The notes beneath the pieces were generated by a model, which saw only the letters and a program-made list of their open reading frames with translations, had not been told where the DNA came from and searched no databases. The translations under genes were made by a program, and so were the position numbers. Below are positions 8,444 to 20,066 of a stretch of DNA of 64,000 nucleotides, piece by piece. The DNA comes from Roseiarcus sp963741405. Its GTDB lineage: Bacteria; Pseudomonadota; Alphaproteobacteria; Rhizobiales; Beijerinckiaceae. The first letter of the stretch is position 1, and each line of letters begins with the position of its first letter. Location of the stretch: contig CAVUHX010000034.1 of assembly GCA_963741405.1 (NCBI GenBank), forward strand, positions 186,001 to 250,000, read 5' to 3'.

Positions 8444-9847
8444 GTGCAGTACATTTCAACGCGCGGCGCGGCGCCGGCACTCGGCTTTGCCGACACGCTC
8501 TTGACGGGCCTGGCGCGTGATGGCGGGCTTTATACCCCCTCGACGCTTCCCGTCTGGCGGCCGGCCACGATTTGCGACCTGCGGGGCGTCGCCTACGCCG
8601 AAGCGGCCGTCCGAGTGATGACGCCGTTCATCAGCCGCGATTTCGCCGCTGACGAACTCAGGGCGATGACCGCGGACGCCTATCGCGGCTTCCGTCACAC
8701 CGCCACCGCGCCGCTTGTGCAGATCGAGCCCAATCTCTTCGCGCTTGAGCTCTTCCACGGGCCGACGTTGGCGTTCAAGGATTTCGCCATGCAGTGGCTC
8801 GGGCGAGCGATGAATCACGAGCTCAGACGGCGGAATGCGCGAGCGACCATCCTCGGGGCGACGTCCGGCGACACTGGCGCGGCAGCCATCGAGGCTTTCG
8901 GCGGCCAGTCGCAGACCGACGTCTACATTCTCTATCCGCACGGCCGCGTTTCCGACGTCCAGCGGCGCCAGATGACGACGGTCGGCAAGCGCAACGTTCA
9001 CGCGCTGGCGATCGAAGGAACGTTCGACGACTGTCAGCGCATCGTGAAGGAGTTGTTCGGCGATCTGGCGTTGCGCGACGAGATGAGCCTCTCGGGGGTC
9101 AACTCGATCAATTGGGCCCGGATCCTCGCGCAGATCGTCTATTACTTCGTCGCTGCCGCGGCTCTCGGCGCTCCGGACCGGGCCGTGTCCTTCTCCGTTC
9201 CAACCGGCAATTTCGGCGATATCCTGGCCGGATATTACGCCAAACGCATGGGCCTGCCGATCGAACGCCTCATGGTCGCGACCAACGAGAACGACATCCT
9301 CGCTCGGGCCCTGGCAAGCGGCCGTTACGAACCACGCGGAGTCCGAACGACCCAGTCGCCGTCGATGGACATTCAAGTGTCGTCGAATTTTGAGCGCCTG
9401 CTGTTCGAATGCTCAGATCATCGGCCAGACGCCGTCCGCTCGCTGATGGCGGCTTTCGCCGCCGTCGGGTCCTATACAATTCCCTCTTCCGCGCTCGGGC
9501 TCATTCGCGCCGACTTTGTTGCAGAGCGCATCGACGAGACGGCGTGCACGGCGGAAATGGATCGTGTCTATCGCGACACCGGGTTTATCCTCGATCCGCA
9601 CAGCGCCGTCGGCGTCGCCGCCGCGCGACGGCTGGTCGCCGCCTCTCCCGAAACGCCGGCGATCGCGCTCGCCACGGCCCATCCGGCGAAGTTTCCGGAC
9701 GCGGTCGAACGCGCGACCGGCGTGCGACCATCGCTCCCCCCCCACCTCGCAGATCTCATGGACCGCGAAGAGACGATCGTCATTCTACCGAATGATGGCG
9801 CCGCGATCGCCAATTTCCTCCGCCAGACAGCGCGGGAGCCGGCGTGA
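8444..9847 (+). CDS. thrC: Threonine synthase
   Basis: PLP enzyme making L-threonine from O-phospho-L-homoserine, 467 residues. The N-terminus begins MQYISTRG and contains the family LARDGGLYTP block. The PLP lysine is in LAFKDFAMQ (near residue 112), followed by the GATSGDTGAAAIEA phosphate loop and SINWARILAQIVYY. GTG at 8444 is the start. The last 4 bp overlap the start of the M16 peptidase gene, so the two are translationally coupled. In Hyphomicrobiales this gene commonly leads the same block (M16 peptidase, GNAT, EAL protein). Confidence 0.93.
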   Translation: MQYISTRGAAPALGFADTLLTGLARDGGLYTPSTLPVWRPATICDLRGVAYAEAAVRVMTPFISRDFAADELRAMTADAYRGFRHTATAPLVQIEPNLFALELFHGPTLAFKDFAMQWLGRAMNHELRRRNARATILGATSGDTGAAAIEAFGGQSQTDVYILYPHGRVSDVQRRQMTTVGKRNVHALAIEGTFDDCQRIVKELFGDLALRDEMSLSGVNSINWARILAQIVYYFVAAAALGAPDRAVSFSVPTGNFGDILAGYYAKRMGLPIERLMVATNENDILARALASGRYEPRGVRTTQSPSMDIQVSSNFERLLFECSDHRPDAVRSLMAAFAAVGSYTIPSSALGLIRADFVAERIDETACTAEMDRVYRDTGFILDPHSAVGVAAARRLVAASPETPAIALATAHPAKFPDAVERATGVRPSLPPHLADLMDREETIVILPNDGAAIANFLRQTAREPA

Positions 9848-11106
9848 GCGTTCAGATCACAACCCTCCCTTCCGGCCTCGCTGTCGTAACCGACGCGATG
9901 CCACATGTGAAAACCGCCGCGGTGGGAGTTTCCGTGGCGGCCGGTTCGCGCCACGAAAGCGTGAGCGAGCATGGCCTGTCGCACCTCCTCGAGCATATGG
10001 CCTTCAAGGGCACCCGCACGCGGAGCGCGCGCCAGATCGCCGAAGCGATCGAGGACGTCGGCGGCGAGCTCAACGCCGAAACCGGCGTTGAGCGGACGGG
10101 CTATTTCGCCCGCGTCATGGACGCCGACGTCGGACTGGCGCTCGACGTCATCGGCGACATCCTGACCGACAGCCAGTTCGACCCGGAAGAACTCGAGCGC
10201 GAGAAAAGCGTTATCGTACAGGAGATCGGCGCGGTCGAGGACACGCCGGATGACCTCGTATTCGATCTCCTGACTGCGGCCTCCTGGCCAGATCAGGCGA
10301 TCGGCAGGCCGATCCTTGGGACGCGCGAGGGTGTCGGGGCCTTCAACCGGGATGCGATCGGTCTATATCTCCGCCGGCACTACCGCCCGTCCGCAATGGT
10401 CGTCGCCGCCGCCGGCGCGGTCGAGCACGACGCAGTCGTCTCGCTCGCCGATTCCCGCCTCGAGGCGCTTTCCCGGGGGCCCGGCGCGTCGCAGGTCCCG
10501 GCAACCTACCGAGGCGGCGAGGCGCGGCTTCGCAAACGATCCGAGCAAACGCATGTCGTGATCGGGTTCGAGGGGCGGCCGATCGGCGCGCCGGATCACG
10601 ACGCGGCGCATGTTTTTGCCGCCGCCGCCGGCGGGGGCATGTCCTCCCGGTTGTTCCAGGAGGTGCGCGAGAAGCGCGGACTCGCCTACTCTATCTACTC
10701 CTTCCACTGGGATTATTCCGACACGGCGCTGTTCGGCTTTTACGCCGGCTCGGCCGGCCGCGACGCGGCCGAGGTGGTCGCAACCTCGCTCGGATGCCTG
10801 GCGCAGGCCACCCATGAAATCAGCGAGGCGGAAATCCGCCGCGCGAAGGCCCAGATGAAGGTGTCGCTGGTCGCCGCGCTCGAATCGCCCGGAGCCCGCG
10901 CCCAGCAGCTCGCGCGGCAGTTGCAGGTCTATGGTCGCCCGATCCCGATCGAGGAAAGGATCGCGCGGGTCGAGGCCATCTCGGACGAAGAGGTTCGCAA
11001 AACCGGCGCGGCCATGCTTAGATCGTCGCCGACAATCGCAGTGATCGGCGCCGCAGGCAGGGTCCCCGGCCAGGCCAAGGTCGCCGAAGCGCTGAGGGGT
11101 GTTTGA
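9844..11106 (+). CDS. M16 (pitrilysin/processing-peptidase-like) zinc peptidase
   Basis: A 420-residue metallopeptidase related to the mitochondrial processing peptidase beta subunit. The zinc-binding HxxEH is seen in LSHLLEHMAFKGT near residue 47–51, with the downstream Glu in LEREKSVIVQEIGAVEDTP. The C-terminal M16 domain has the glycine-rich loop GGGMSSRLFQEVREKRGLAYS, which helps hold peptide substrates. The GTG start overlaps the thrC stop by 4 bp. The substrate is unknown; bacterial members are thought to degrade or process peptides. Confidence 0.88.
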   Translation: MSVQITTLPSGLAVVTDAMPHVKTAAVGVSVAAGSRHESVSEHGLSHLLEHMAFKGTRTRSARQIAEAIEDVGGELNAETGVERTGYFARVMDADVGLALDVIGDILTDSQFDPEELEREKSVIVQEIGAVEDTPDDLVFDLLTAASWPDQAIGRPILGTREGVGAFNRDAIGLYLRRHYRPSAMVVAAAGAVEHDAVVSLADSRLEALSRGPGASQVPATYRGGEARLRKRSEQTHVVIGFEGRPIGAPDHDAAHVFAAAAGGGMSSRLFQEVREKRGLAYSIYSFHWDYSDTALFGFYAGSAGRDAAEVVATSLGCLAQATHEISEAEIRRAKAQMKVSLVAALESPGARAQQLARQLQVYGRPIPIEERIARVEAISDEEVRKTGAAMLRSSPTIAVIGAAGRVPGQAKVAEALRGV

Positions 11107-11708
11107 TGGCGCTTTTCGGCCTGACCCGGCCGCTCAACCCCGAGCCGCTCGTACGCGGCGACGGACTTTATCTGCGCCCGGCGACCGCGGCAGACTACTC
11201 GTCATGGATGCGGCTCAGGCAGGCCAGCCGGGCCTTCCTCGAACCCTGGGAGCCGACCTGGCCTGAGGACGACCTGACCCTGCCCGCCTTCCGGCGCCGC
11301 CTGCGCCGTCAGGATGAGGATATTTCACGCGACGAGGCCTATGCGTTTCTCATCTTCGACCAGACTTCGGATCAGTTGCTCGGCGGGATCACACTCGGCG
11401 GCGTGCGGCGCGGCGTATCCCAGACAGGCACGCTCGGCTACTGGATGGGCGCGAGTCATGCTGGCAAGGGCCGCATGACTCGCGCCGTTGCGGCCATCGT
11501 CGATTTCGGGTTCGCCAAGGCGCGGCTGCACCGGGTCGAGGCCGCCTGCATTCCGGACAACGCCCCCTCGATCCAAGTTCTGGAGCGCAACGGCTTCACA
11601 CGCGAGGGTTATGCGCGAGGTTACCTCAAGATCGACGGCGCGTGGCGCGACCATGTCCTTTTCGGACGGCTCGAGACCGACGCGGGCGCACGGCGGACGG
11701 CCTCCTGA
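11106..11708 (+). CDS. GNAT-family N-acetyltransferase (RimJ/RimL-like)
   Basis: A 200-residue acetyltransferase of the ribosomal-protein type (RimJ-like). The acetyl-CoA-binding region reads GYWMGASHAGKGRMTRAV, with GKGRMT in place of the usual (Q/R)xxGx(G/A), followed by the RVEAACIPDN and SIQVLERNGFTREGYARGYL blocks. ATG at 11106 overlaps the peptidase stop codon (TGATG), giving tight coupling. It may acetylate a ribosomal protein N-terminus, but the actual substrate cannot be told from sequence. Confidence 0.85.
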   Translation: MALFGLTRPLNPEPLVRGDGLYLRPATAADYSSWMRLRQASRAFLEPWEPTWPEDDLTLPAFRRRLRRQDEDISRDEAYAFLIFDQTSDQLLGGITLGGVRRGVSQTGTLGYWMGASHAGKGRMTRAVAAIVDFGFAKARLHRVEAACIPDNAPSIQVLERNGFTREGYARGYLKIDGAWRDHVLFGRLETDAGARRTAS

Positions 11709-11709
11709 T

Positions 11710-14664
11710 TTGTCCGAGATCGATTTGCGCGTCGTCGACCCGACCCCTTTTCGCGCCGTTCCCCCGGCGCGACTCGCCCTCCGCGGCGGATGGGCCCTGC
11801 GCCTCCTCCTGCGGCTCGTCCTGCTGATTGCGCTCGTCCCTGTGGGCGGCCCGCCGGCGCTCGCGGTCCAGTCGGTCAGGGTTTCCGCCGATTCCGACGC
11901 CATCGACCTGACCAAGGCGGTCGAACGGTACAGCGCCCAGGGCGATCGGATCCAGGTCTCGACTGCGCCCGGCCCCGACGGCATCGTGCGCCGCATCGAG
12001 GTCAGCGCGCTCGAAGCCGGCGCGCAGCCGTCATGGATCGTCTTCGCCCTCACCAACGACTCCGACGAGCAGTTGACCCGCCTCATCGTCGCGCCGCATT
12101 TCAGGCTGGTCGGCTCCGGTGTCGTCTGGCCCGATCTTGGCTCCTCGCGGATCACGACCATCACCGCAAGTCAGGGACAGGCTCCCGAGCGCGAGGACAA
12201 CCCGCAGGCTGACGTGTTCCGGCTGACGCTCGACCCCGGAACGACAGTGACCTACGTCGCCGAGTTGCGCACGCCCTCGCTCCCGCAGCTCTATCTTTGG
12301 GAGCCGGACGCCTTCAAGGACAAGTCGACCAGCCTCACGCTCTACCAGGGCATCCTCATCGGCATCGCCGGTCTTCTCGCGCTCTTCCTCACCATCGTGT
12401 TTGTCGTTCGCGGAGCGATGATCTTTCCGGCCGCCGCCGCGCTGGCCTGGGCGGTGTTCGTCTACGTCTGCATCGATTTCGGCTTCTGGCGGAAGATGTT
12501 CGGGCTGGAAGACGCATCCGAGCGGATCTGGCGCGCCGGCATCGAGGCGACGATCGCCGCGACGCTGATCGTGTTCCTGTTCGCCTACCTCAATCTGCGC
12601 CGGTGGCACGTGCGCTATCTGCATTTCGCGATGGCTTGGCTGGTGCTGATGGCCGCGGTCGTCGCGCTCTCCGTGTTCAACGCTCCGGTGGCGGCCGGCG
12701 TCGCCCGCATTTCTATTGCGACGATTGCCGGCGTCGGACTGCTCCTGATTCTCAGTCTGGCCGCGCGCGGATCCGACCGCGCGGTCATGCTCATCCCGAC
12801 TTGGTATCTTCTGGCGGTCTGGGTGGTCGCGGCGGGCGCGACCGCGCTCGGCTACCTGACCAATGACCTCGCGGCGCCGGGCCTCGTCGGCGGCCTTGTG
12901 CTGATTGTCATGCTGATCGGCTTCACCGTGATGCAGTTCGCTTTCTCGGGCGCCGGCCGCGGCACGGTGAACTCGGCCGACGCCGAACGGCGTTCCCTCG
13001 CCATGACGGGTTCGGGGGAGGCGATCTTTGACTGGGACGTCGTCAACGATGAAATCAGCGGCTCGGAGGCGCTCGAAAGCCAACTCGGCCTCAAGCGGCA
13101 TGCCCTCGAGGGGCCGGCCGCCGGCTGGCTCGACGTCCTCCATCCTCTCGACCGCGACCGCTACACCCTGGCGCTCGACGGGCTCCTGCATCAGCGCTCT
13201 GGCAGGATCAACCACGATCTGCGGCTGCGCGGCTCGGACGGCCATTACTTCTGGTACGTGCTGAAGGCGCGGCCGGTGATCGGCGCCGACGGAGAGGTCG
13301 TGCGGGTGATCGGATCGCTGGCGGACGTCACTGAAATCAAGTCGGCCGAAGAGCGCATGCTCCACGACGCCATCCACGACAATCTGACCGGCCTTCCCAA
13401 CCGCGAGCTGTTCCAGGACCGGCTGACGTCTGCGCTCTATCTCGCGCAGAAGCCCGGGGCGCCGGCGCCGACCGTGCTTGTCGTCGACATCGACGGCTTC
13501 AAGGGGGTCAACAATTCGTTCGGCCTGTCGATGGGCGACGCTGCGCTGCTCGCCGTCGCGCGCCGTCTCTCCCGCGACCTGAAACCGGGCGACACGCTGG
13601 CACGGCTGTCCGGGGACCAGTTCGGCGCGATCGTCCTGGCCGCGCCTCCGTCCGGCGACCTTTCCACCATGCTCGAGAACCTGCGCGCCGCGCTCGCCGC
13701 GCCGCTCAGCTTCGGCGAACGGGAGATCGCGCTGACCGTATCGATCGGAGCGGCGCTCTACAATACGAAGCAGCACGTCAAGGGCGGAGAGTTGCTCGCC
13801 GACGCCCAACTCGCCCTCGCCAATGCGAAGAAGGCTGGCGGCGACCGGGCCGTTCTGTTCACCCCTTCGATGCGCTCCTACGCCTCGGATCGGCGGACGC
13901 TTGAAAATGACATGCGCCACGCGATCGAGCGCGGCGAGATCATGGTGCTGTTCCGGCCGATCGTCCGGCTGGAGGATCGGACCGTCGCCGGGTTTCAGGC
14001 GCTGACCCGCTGGCGCCATCCGAGGCTCGGTGTTCTCAACGAGGACGAGTTCGCCTCGATCGCGGAGGCGGCCGGGGTGATGGTCGACGTTGGCGCGCAT
14101 GTTCTCGATACGACGGCTCGCGAACTCGCGGCCTGGCAGAAGGCGCTCGAGGTCATACCGCCGATCTTCGCCACCGTCTCCGCGTCCTCCCGCCAGTTGC
14201 TGAGTTTCGACCTTCTGAGCGACGTGCGGTCCACACTGAACCGGCACTTCGCCGAGCGCGGATCGCTAAAGCTCGCGGTCCCCGAAAGCCTGGTGATGGA
14301 GAATCCGGAATATGCGGCGGTGCTGTTGCAGCGGGTGCGGGAGATGGGCGCGGCTCTGATGCTCGACCGGTTTGGCGCCGGCTACACCTCGCTCGGCCAC
14401 CTGCCGCAGTACCGGTTCGACGCAATGCGGATCGACGCTTCGCTGGTGAGGCCGAACGCCTTCGGCACACGCTCTCCAGTCTTGCGCTCGATCGTCGCGA
14501 TGGCGCACGAGATCGGCATGGAGGTCATTGCCGAGGGGGCTGAGACAGAGTCAGATGCGGTTGAGCTTGCCCAGATCGGCTGCCAGTTCGCCCAGGGCGC
14601 GGCGTTCGGCCAGCCGATGAGCGCCGCCGCGGCGCGCAAGCTGATGGGCGCCGCGCCGCATTGA
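11710..14664 (+). CDS. Membrane-bound PAS–GGDEF–EAL protein with degenerate catalytic motifs
   Basis: About 984 residues. Order: a hydrophobic N-terminal segment (near 26–45), a periplasmic sensor-like region to about 215, some six or seven membrane helices (to about 420), a PAS domain (about 425–545), a GGDEF-like domain (to about 715) and an EAL-like domain to the end. The cyclase signature is SGDQF instead of GGDEF and the phosphodiesterase signature is QAL in GFQALTRW instead of EAL, so both catalytic centres look dead. It probably acts as a c-di-GMP receptor or scaffold. The start is TTG 11710, directly after the GNAT stop; longer upstream reading is overlap. It ends the thrC–M16–GNAT operon. 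Confidence 0.85.
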   Translation: MSEIDLRVVDPTPFRAVPPARLALRGGWALRLLLRLVLLIALVPVGGPPALAVQSVRVSADSDAIDLTKAVERYSAQGDRIQVSTAPGPDGIVRRIEVSALEAGAQPSWIVFALTNDSDEQLTRLIVAPHFRLVGSGVVWPDLGSSRITTITASQGQAPEREDNPQADVFRLTLDPGTTVTYVAELRTPSLPQLYLWEPDAFKDKSTSLTLYQGILIGIAGLLALFLTIVFVVRGAMIFPAAAALAWAVFVYVCIDFGFWRKMFGLEDASERIWRAGIEATIAATLIVFLFAYLNLRRWHVRYLHFAMAWLVLMAAVVALSVFNAPVAAGVARISIATIAGVGLLLILSLAARGSDRAVMLIPTWYLLAVWVVAAGATALGYLTNDLAAPGLVGGLVLIVMLIGFTVMQFAFSGAGRGTVNSADAERRSLAMTGSGEAIFDWDVVNDEISGSEALESQLGLKRHALEGPAAGWLDVLHPLDRDRYTLALDGLLHQRSGRINHDLRLRGSDGHYFWYVLKARPVIGADGEVVRVIGSLADVTEIKSAEERMLHDAIHDNLTGLPNRELFQDRLTSALYLAQKPGAPAPTVLVVDIDGFKGVNNSFGLSMGDAALLAVARRLSRDLKPGDTLARLSGDQFGAIVLAAPPSGDLSTMLENLRAALAAPLSFGEREIALTVSIGAALYNTKQHVKGGELLADAQLALANAKKAGGDRAVLFTPSMRSYASDRRTLENDMRHAIERGEIMVLFRPIVRLEDRTVAGFQALTRWRHPRLGVLNEDEFASIAEAAGVMVDVGAHVLDTTARELAAWQKALEVIPPIFATVSASSRQLLSFDLLSDVRSTLNRHFAERGSLKLAVPESLVMENPEYAAVLLQRVREMGAALMLDRFGAGYTSLGHLPQYRFDAMRIDASLVRPNAFGTRSPVLRSIVAMAHEIGMEVIAEGAETESDAVELAQIGCQFAQGAAFGQPMSAAAARKLMGAAPH

Positions 14665-14749
14665 TGACCTTAGGGACTGCGCTTGTGAATGCCGGGGACA
14701 ACGCTTCTCCCGGCTTGCCAAACGGCCGGGCGCGGCCAATCTCGCCCTT

Positions 14750-16666
14750 ATGAAATTCCCGACCGCCTTTCTCGACGAGATCCGGGCCCGGCTGCCGGTG
14801 TCGGAAGTTGCGGCCCAGCGCGTCAAACTGCGCAGGCAGGGCCGCGAGTGGGCGGGCCTCTCGCCCTTCAACGCGGAAAAGACGCCTTCGTTTTTCGTCA
14901 ACGACCAGAAGGGCTTCTTCCATGACTTCTCCTCCGGCAAGCACGGCGACATCTTCAGTTTCGTCAGCGAAACCGAGGGCCTGAGCTTCCCCGAGGCGGT
15001 CGAACGGCTGGCGGCGATGGCGGGCGTGCCGATGCCGCGACAGACGGGCGCCGAAGCCGAACAGGAGAAAAAGCGGGCGAGCCTACTCGACGTGCTGGCG
15101 ATGGCCGCGCGCGTTTTCGAGGCCGATCTCAATCAGCCGGTCGGCGCCAAGGCGCGCGGATACCTCTCCGACCGCGGACTCGGACCCGCCGTGCAGCAGC
15201 GCTTCTCGCTCGGCTATTCCTCGCCCGAGCGGTTCAGCCTGCGCGACGTGCTGGCGGGCAAAGGGGTCGGCGTCGACCAAATGATCGAGGCGGGTCTCCT
15301 CATCCACGGCGAAGGGATCGCGGTTCCGTACGACCGTTTCCGTGACCGCGTGATGTTTCCCATCCATGACCGGGCCGGCCGGGTCGTCGCCTTCGGCGGC
15401 CGGGCGATGGAGCCGGGGGCCAAGGCCAAATACCTCAATTCGCCCGAGACCGCGCTCTTCCACAAGGGTGCGCTGCTGTTCAATCACCACCGCGCGAGAA
15501 AGCCAGCGCACGACACGGGCGAGATCATCGTCGTCGAGGGCTACGTGGATGCGATCGCATTGAGCGAGGCCGGCTTTCCCAACGTCGTCGCGCCGCTCGG
15601 CACGGCGCTGACCCCTGACCAGTGCGCGCTCCTTTGGGCAATGGCGAACGAGCCGGTCCTCTGCTTCGACGGCGACAGCGCCGGACGCAAGGCGGCGTTC
15701 CGGGCGATCGAGACGGCGCTGCCACTGATCGGCGCCGGCAAAAGCCTCCGCTTCGCGCTTCTTCCCGAAGGGCAGGATCCCGACGATCTCATCCGCGCGA
15801 GCGGCGCGGCAGCGATGGCCGAGGTTCTGAAGGGCGCCCGGCCGTTCGCCGAAATGCTGTTCGCCCGCGAGAGCGAGGATCAGCGGCTGGAGACGCCCGA
15901 GAGCCGCGCCGCCCTCGAGCGGCGTCTGGCGGACGCCGTTGCGGGGATCGCCGACGAGACGTTGCGCAAGCACTATCAGGCCGACATGAAGCGGCGCCTC
16001 GCGGCGCTGTTCGGCGAAGAGCGGACCGGACCGGACCGGCGCGTGGGCGGCACAAGACCGCCATTCGCCGAGCGGCGAAAGGGGCCGTGGCCGCCGCGTG
16101 GCCCCCGGCTCGGCCTCGCCGAGCAGCCGTTGCCCCCGCAGGCCAAACTCGGGCGCAAGGCGCCCGTTCCGGCGCGCGAGATCACCATCCTGGCGATCGC
16201 GCTCGGCCATCCCGCGCTGCTCGAGGCGCACTGGGAGGAACTCGCGGCGCTCGATTTGGCGAACGCAGGTCTGGCCTCGTTCCGCGACGCGCTCGCCTCG
16301 GCTCCGCCCGAGTCGCTCCGGTCGCCGGAGGCGCTCGCCGAAGCGCTGGACGCCGCGGGCCGCCGGGACGAGCGCGAGCGCATTCTCGCCCAGGCCGCCA
16401 ATATGCCGAACTGGTGGTGCTTGCGCGCCGAAGCCGCGCCGGCTGACGCCGAGCACGTGCTGCGGCAAAGCCTGGCCTTGCATCAGCGGGCCGGCGCGTT
16501 ACATAGGGAGTTGAAACTCGCGGAGCGGTCGCTGGCTGCTGAGCCAAACGAGCAGAATTTCGCCCGATTGCTGGACATCAAAGCCCACTTGGCGGACCTC
16601 GCGCATGCGCAGGCGGCCATCGACGGCTTCGGCGAACAGTCTGGACGAGCAACCTCGACGATCTGA
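14750..16666 (+). CDS. dnaG: DNA primase DnaG
   Basis: Primase of 638 residues that lays RNA primers at the replication fork with DnaB. The N-terminal zinc-finger region is recognisable (GLSPFNAEKTPSF, then KGFFHDFSSGKHGDIFSF) but the four expected zinc ligands are Ser38, Asn41, Asp59 and Ser62 instead of Cys/His. The RNA polymerase core and TOPRIM domain look intact: IIVVEGYVDAIAL and LCFDGDSAGRKAA supply the metal-binding acids. The C-terminal region is Pro/Arg-rich, then helical (helicase-binding). rpoD follows on the same strand, as in many proteobacteria. Confidence 0.92.
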   Translation: MKFPTAFLDEIRARLPVSEVAAQRVKLRRQGREWAGLSPFNAEKTPSFFVNDQKGFFHDFSSGKHGDIFSFVSETEGLSFPEAVERLAAMAGVPMPRQTGAEAEQEKKRASLLDVLAMAARVFEADLNQPVGAKARGYLSDRGLGPAVQQRFSLGYSSPERFSLRDVLAGKGVGVDQMIEAGLLIHGEGIAVPYDRFRDRVMFPIHDRAGRVVAFGGRAMEPGAKAKYLNSPETALFHKGALLFNHHRARKPAHDTGEIIVVEGYVDAIALSEAGFPNVVAPLGTALTPDQCALLWAMANEPVLCFDGDSAGRKAAFRAIETALPLIGAGKSLRFALLPEGQDPDDLIRASGAAAMAEVLKGARPFAEMLFARESEDQRLETPESRAALERRLADAVAGIADETLRKHYQADMKRRLAALFGEERTGPDRRVGGTRPPFAERRKGPWPPRGPRLGLAEQPLPPQAKLGRKAPVPAREITILAIALGHPALLEAHWEELAALDLANAGLASFRDALASAPPESLRSPEALAEALDAAGRRDERERILAQAANMPNWWCLRAEAAPADAEHVLRQSLALHQRAGALHRELKLAERSLAAEPNEQNFARLLDIKAHLADLAHAQAAIDGFGEQSGRATSTI

Positions 16667-16848
16667 CCGGGACGCGAGAGATCAGGGCTGGCGAATTTCA
16701 GGGGGCTTCCGAGATCGAGAGACGATTCGGGCGCACCCCTTGCTTCGTCGCGTCTCGACGAATATTGAACCGGGCCTCGCGGCCTGCCGCGGGCGGCCCA
16801 CCGGCGAAACAGAAGGCCGCGCCTGTCGCGGAATGACGGAGACTTCTG

Positions 16849-18894
<2,046 letters not shown>

Positions 18895-19097
18895 GGCGGC
18901 CACCGGCGGGCCTTTGCGACCTTGAGCGCCGGAGAACCTTGGAAAGCCCGGACCCGGCGGGTCGGCGTCGCCGATCGCAGCCTTCCAGTTCATCGGTGCT
19001 TCGCCGTCGACGTGTCCCGTGCTACAGTCGGGAACCGCCAGTGGGCCTGCCGGCCGCAGAGCCCGGCGGGCCGCCGGCGTGGATGCGGGAGGGCGTC

Positions 19098-19865
19098 ATG
19101 GCCTACAAGGATATTCTTGTCTACCTCGATCCGACGGCCGAATCCGTCGAGCGCCTCGGCTTCGCCGTCGCCCTCGCCAAGGCGCACGGGGCGCGCCTCG
19201 TCGGGGTCGACATCAGCACGCCGGAAGCGCTGGCGGGATGTGAAAATCCAGACGCCACCCGCGAGATGTTCAATTCCTCCGCCCGCGCCGCGTCGGTCAA
19301 GTCCGTGTTCGTGCCGGCCGAAAAGCCCGGGGAGGGAGATGCTTTCACTCATTGCGTCGATCTCATGGTCGCCCCCGCCCCGGGGGGCGCATCGCGCGAC
19401 GTGGTGCGCCACGGCGCGCTGGACCGGGCCCTGGTCGAATCCGGCGCGCCGATGCTGATCTTGCCGCCTGAATGGACGGGCGGCGCGGTCGGCGACAACG
19501 TCGTCATCGCCTGGAACGGCGGAAGGGAGGCGCTACGCGCCGTCCATGACGCGATGCCGTTCCTGGAGAAGGCGCGCAAGATCACCGTCTTCTGCTTCTC
19601 CGCCCGGCCGAGCGACTTGCGCGCCTCGGCGGCGATGCTGGTCCACCATCTCGAGGCGCACGGTGTTGTGGCCCACATTTCTGACTGGACCAACACCGGT
19701 GACCTGACCGCGATCGAAGCCTTGTTCGCCAGCCTCGACACCCAGGACGCCGATCTCATCGTCGCCGGCGCGTTCGGGCACTCGCGGCTCTATGAAGGCC
19801 TGTTCGGCGGGGTGAGCATGGACCTCATGCGCCAGCAGTCGCTGCCGGTGCTAATGTCGCATTAG
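19098..19865 (+). CDS. Universal stress protein (UspA family)
   Basis: A 255-residue cytoplasmic stress protein. ATG 19098 is preceded by GGGAGGG and starts MAYKDILVYLDPTAES, the usual Usp opening; upstream reading in frame is not conserved. The second half has the Usp nucleotide-binding tail, seen as VAGAFGHSRLYEGLFGG followed by SLPVLMSH. The length fits a tandem Usp with a degenerate first half. It follows rpoD by about 200 bp. Confidence 0.85.
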   Translation: MAYKDILVYLDPTAESVERLGFAVALAKAHGARLVGVDISTPEALAGCENPDATREMFNSSARAASVKSVFVPAEKPGEGDAFTHCVDLMVAPAPGGASRDVVRHGALDRALVESGAPMLILPPEWTGGAVGDNVVIAWNGGREALRAVHDAMPFLEKARKITVFCFSARPSDLRASAAMLVHHLEAHGVVAHISDWTNTGDLTAIEALFASLDTQDADLIVAGAFGHSRLYEGLFGGVSMDLMRQQSLPVLMSH

Positions 19866-20066
19866 GGCGGGCGCAATCGCCGCAACCGTTCCGACCGACT
19901 GAAATGCGCCGGCAGATCCGAAACCGGCCGCCGGTCGCCCTGTCCTGAGCCGCCGCGGCTTGGTGGCGAGGTCACAAAGACCCCATCCGGGTTCTCGTCC
20001 GTCGCTTTCCCGTCACTTGCGACCAGAGGTCGACCGCATCCCCCCGCATTGCTCTTTTCCGGCCCT

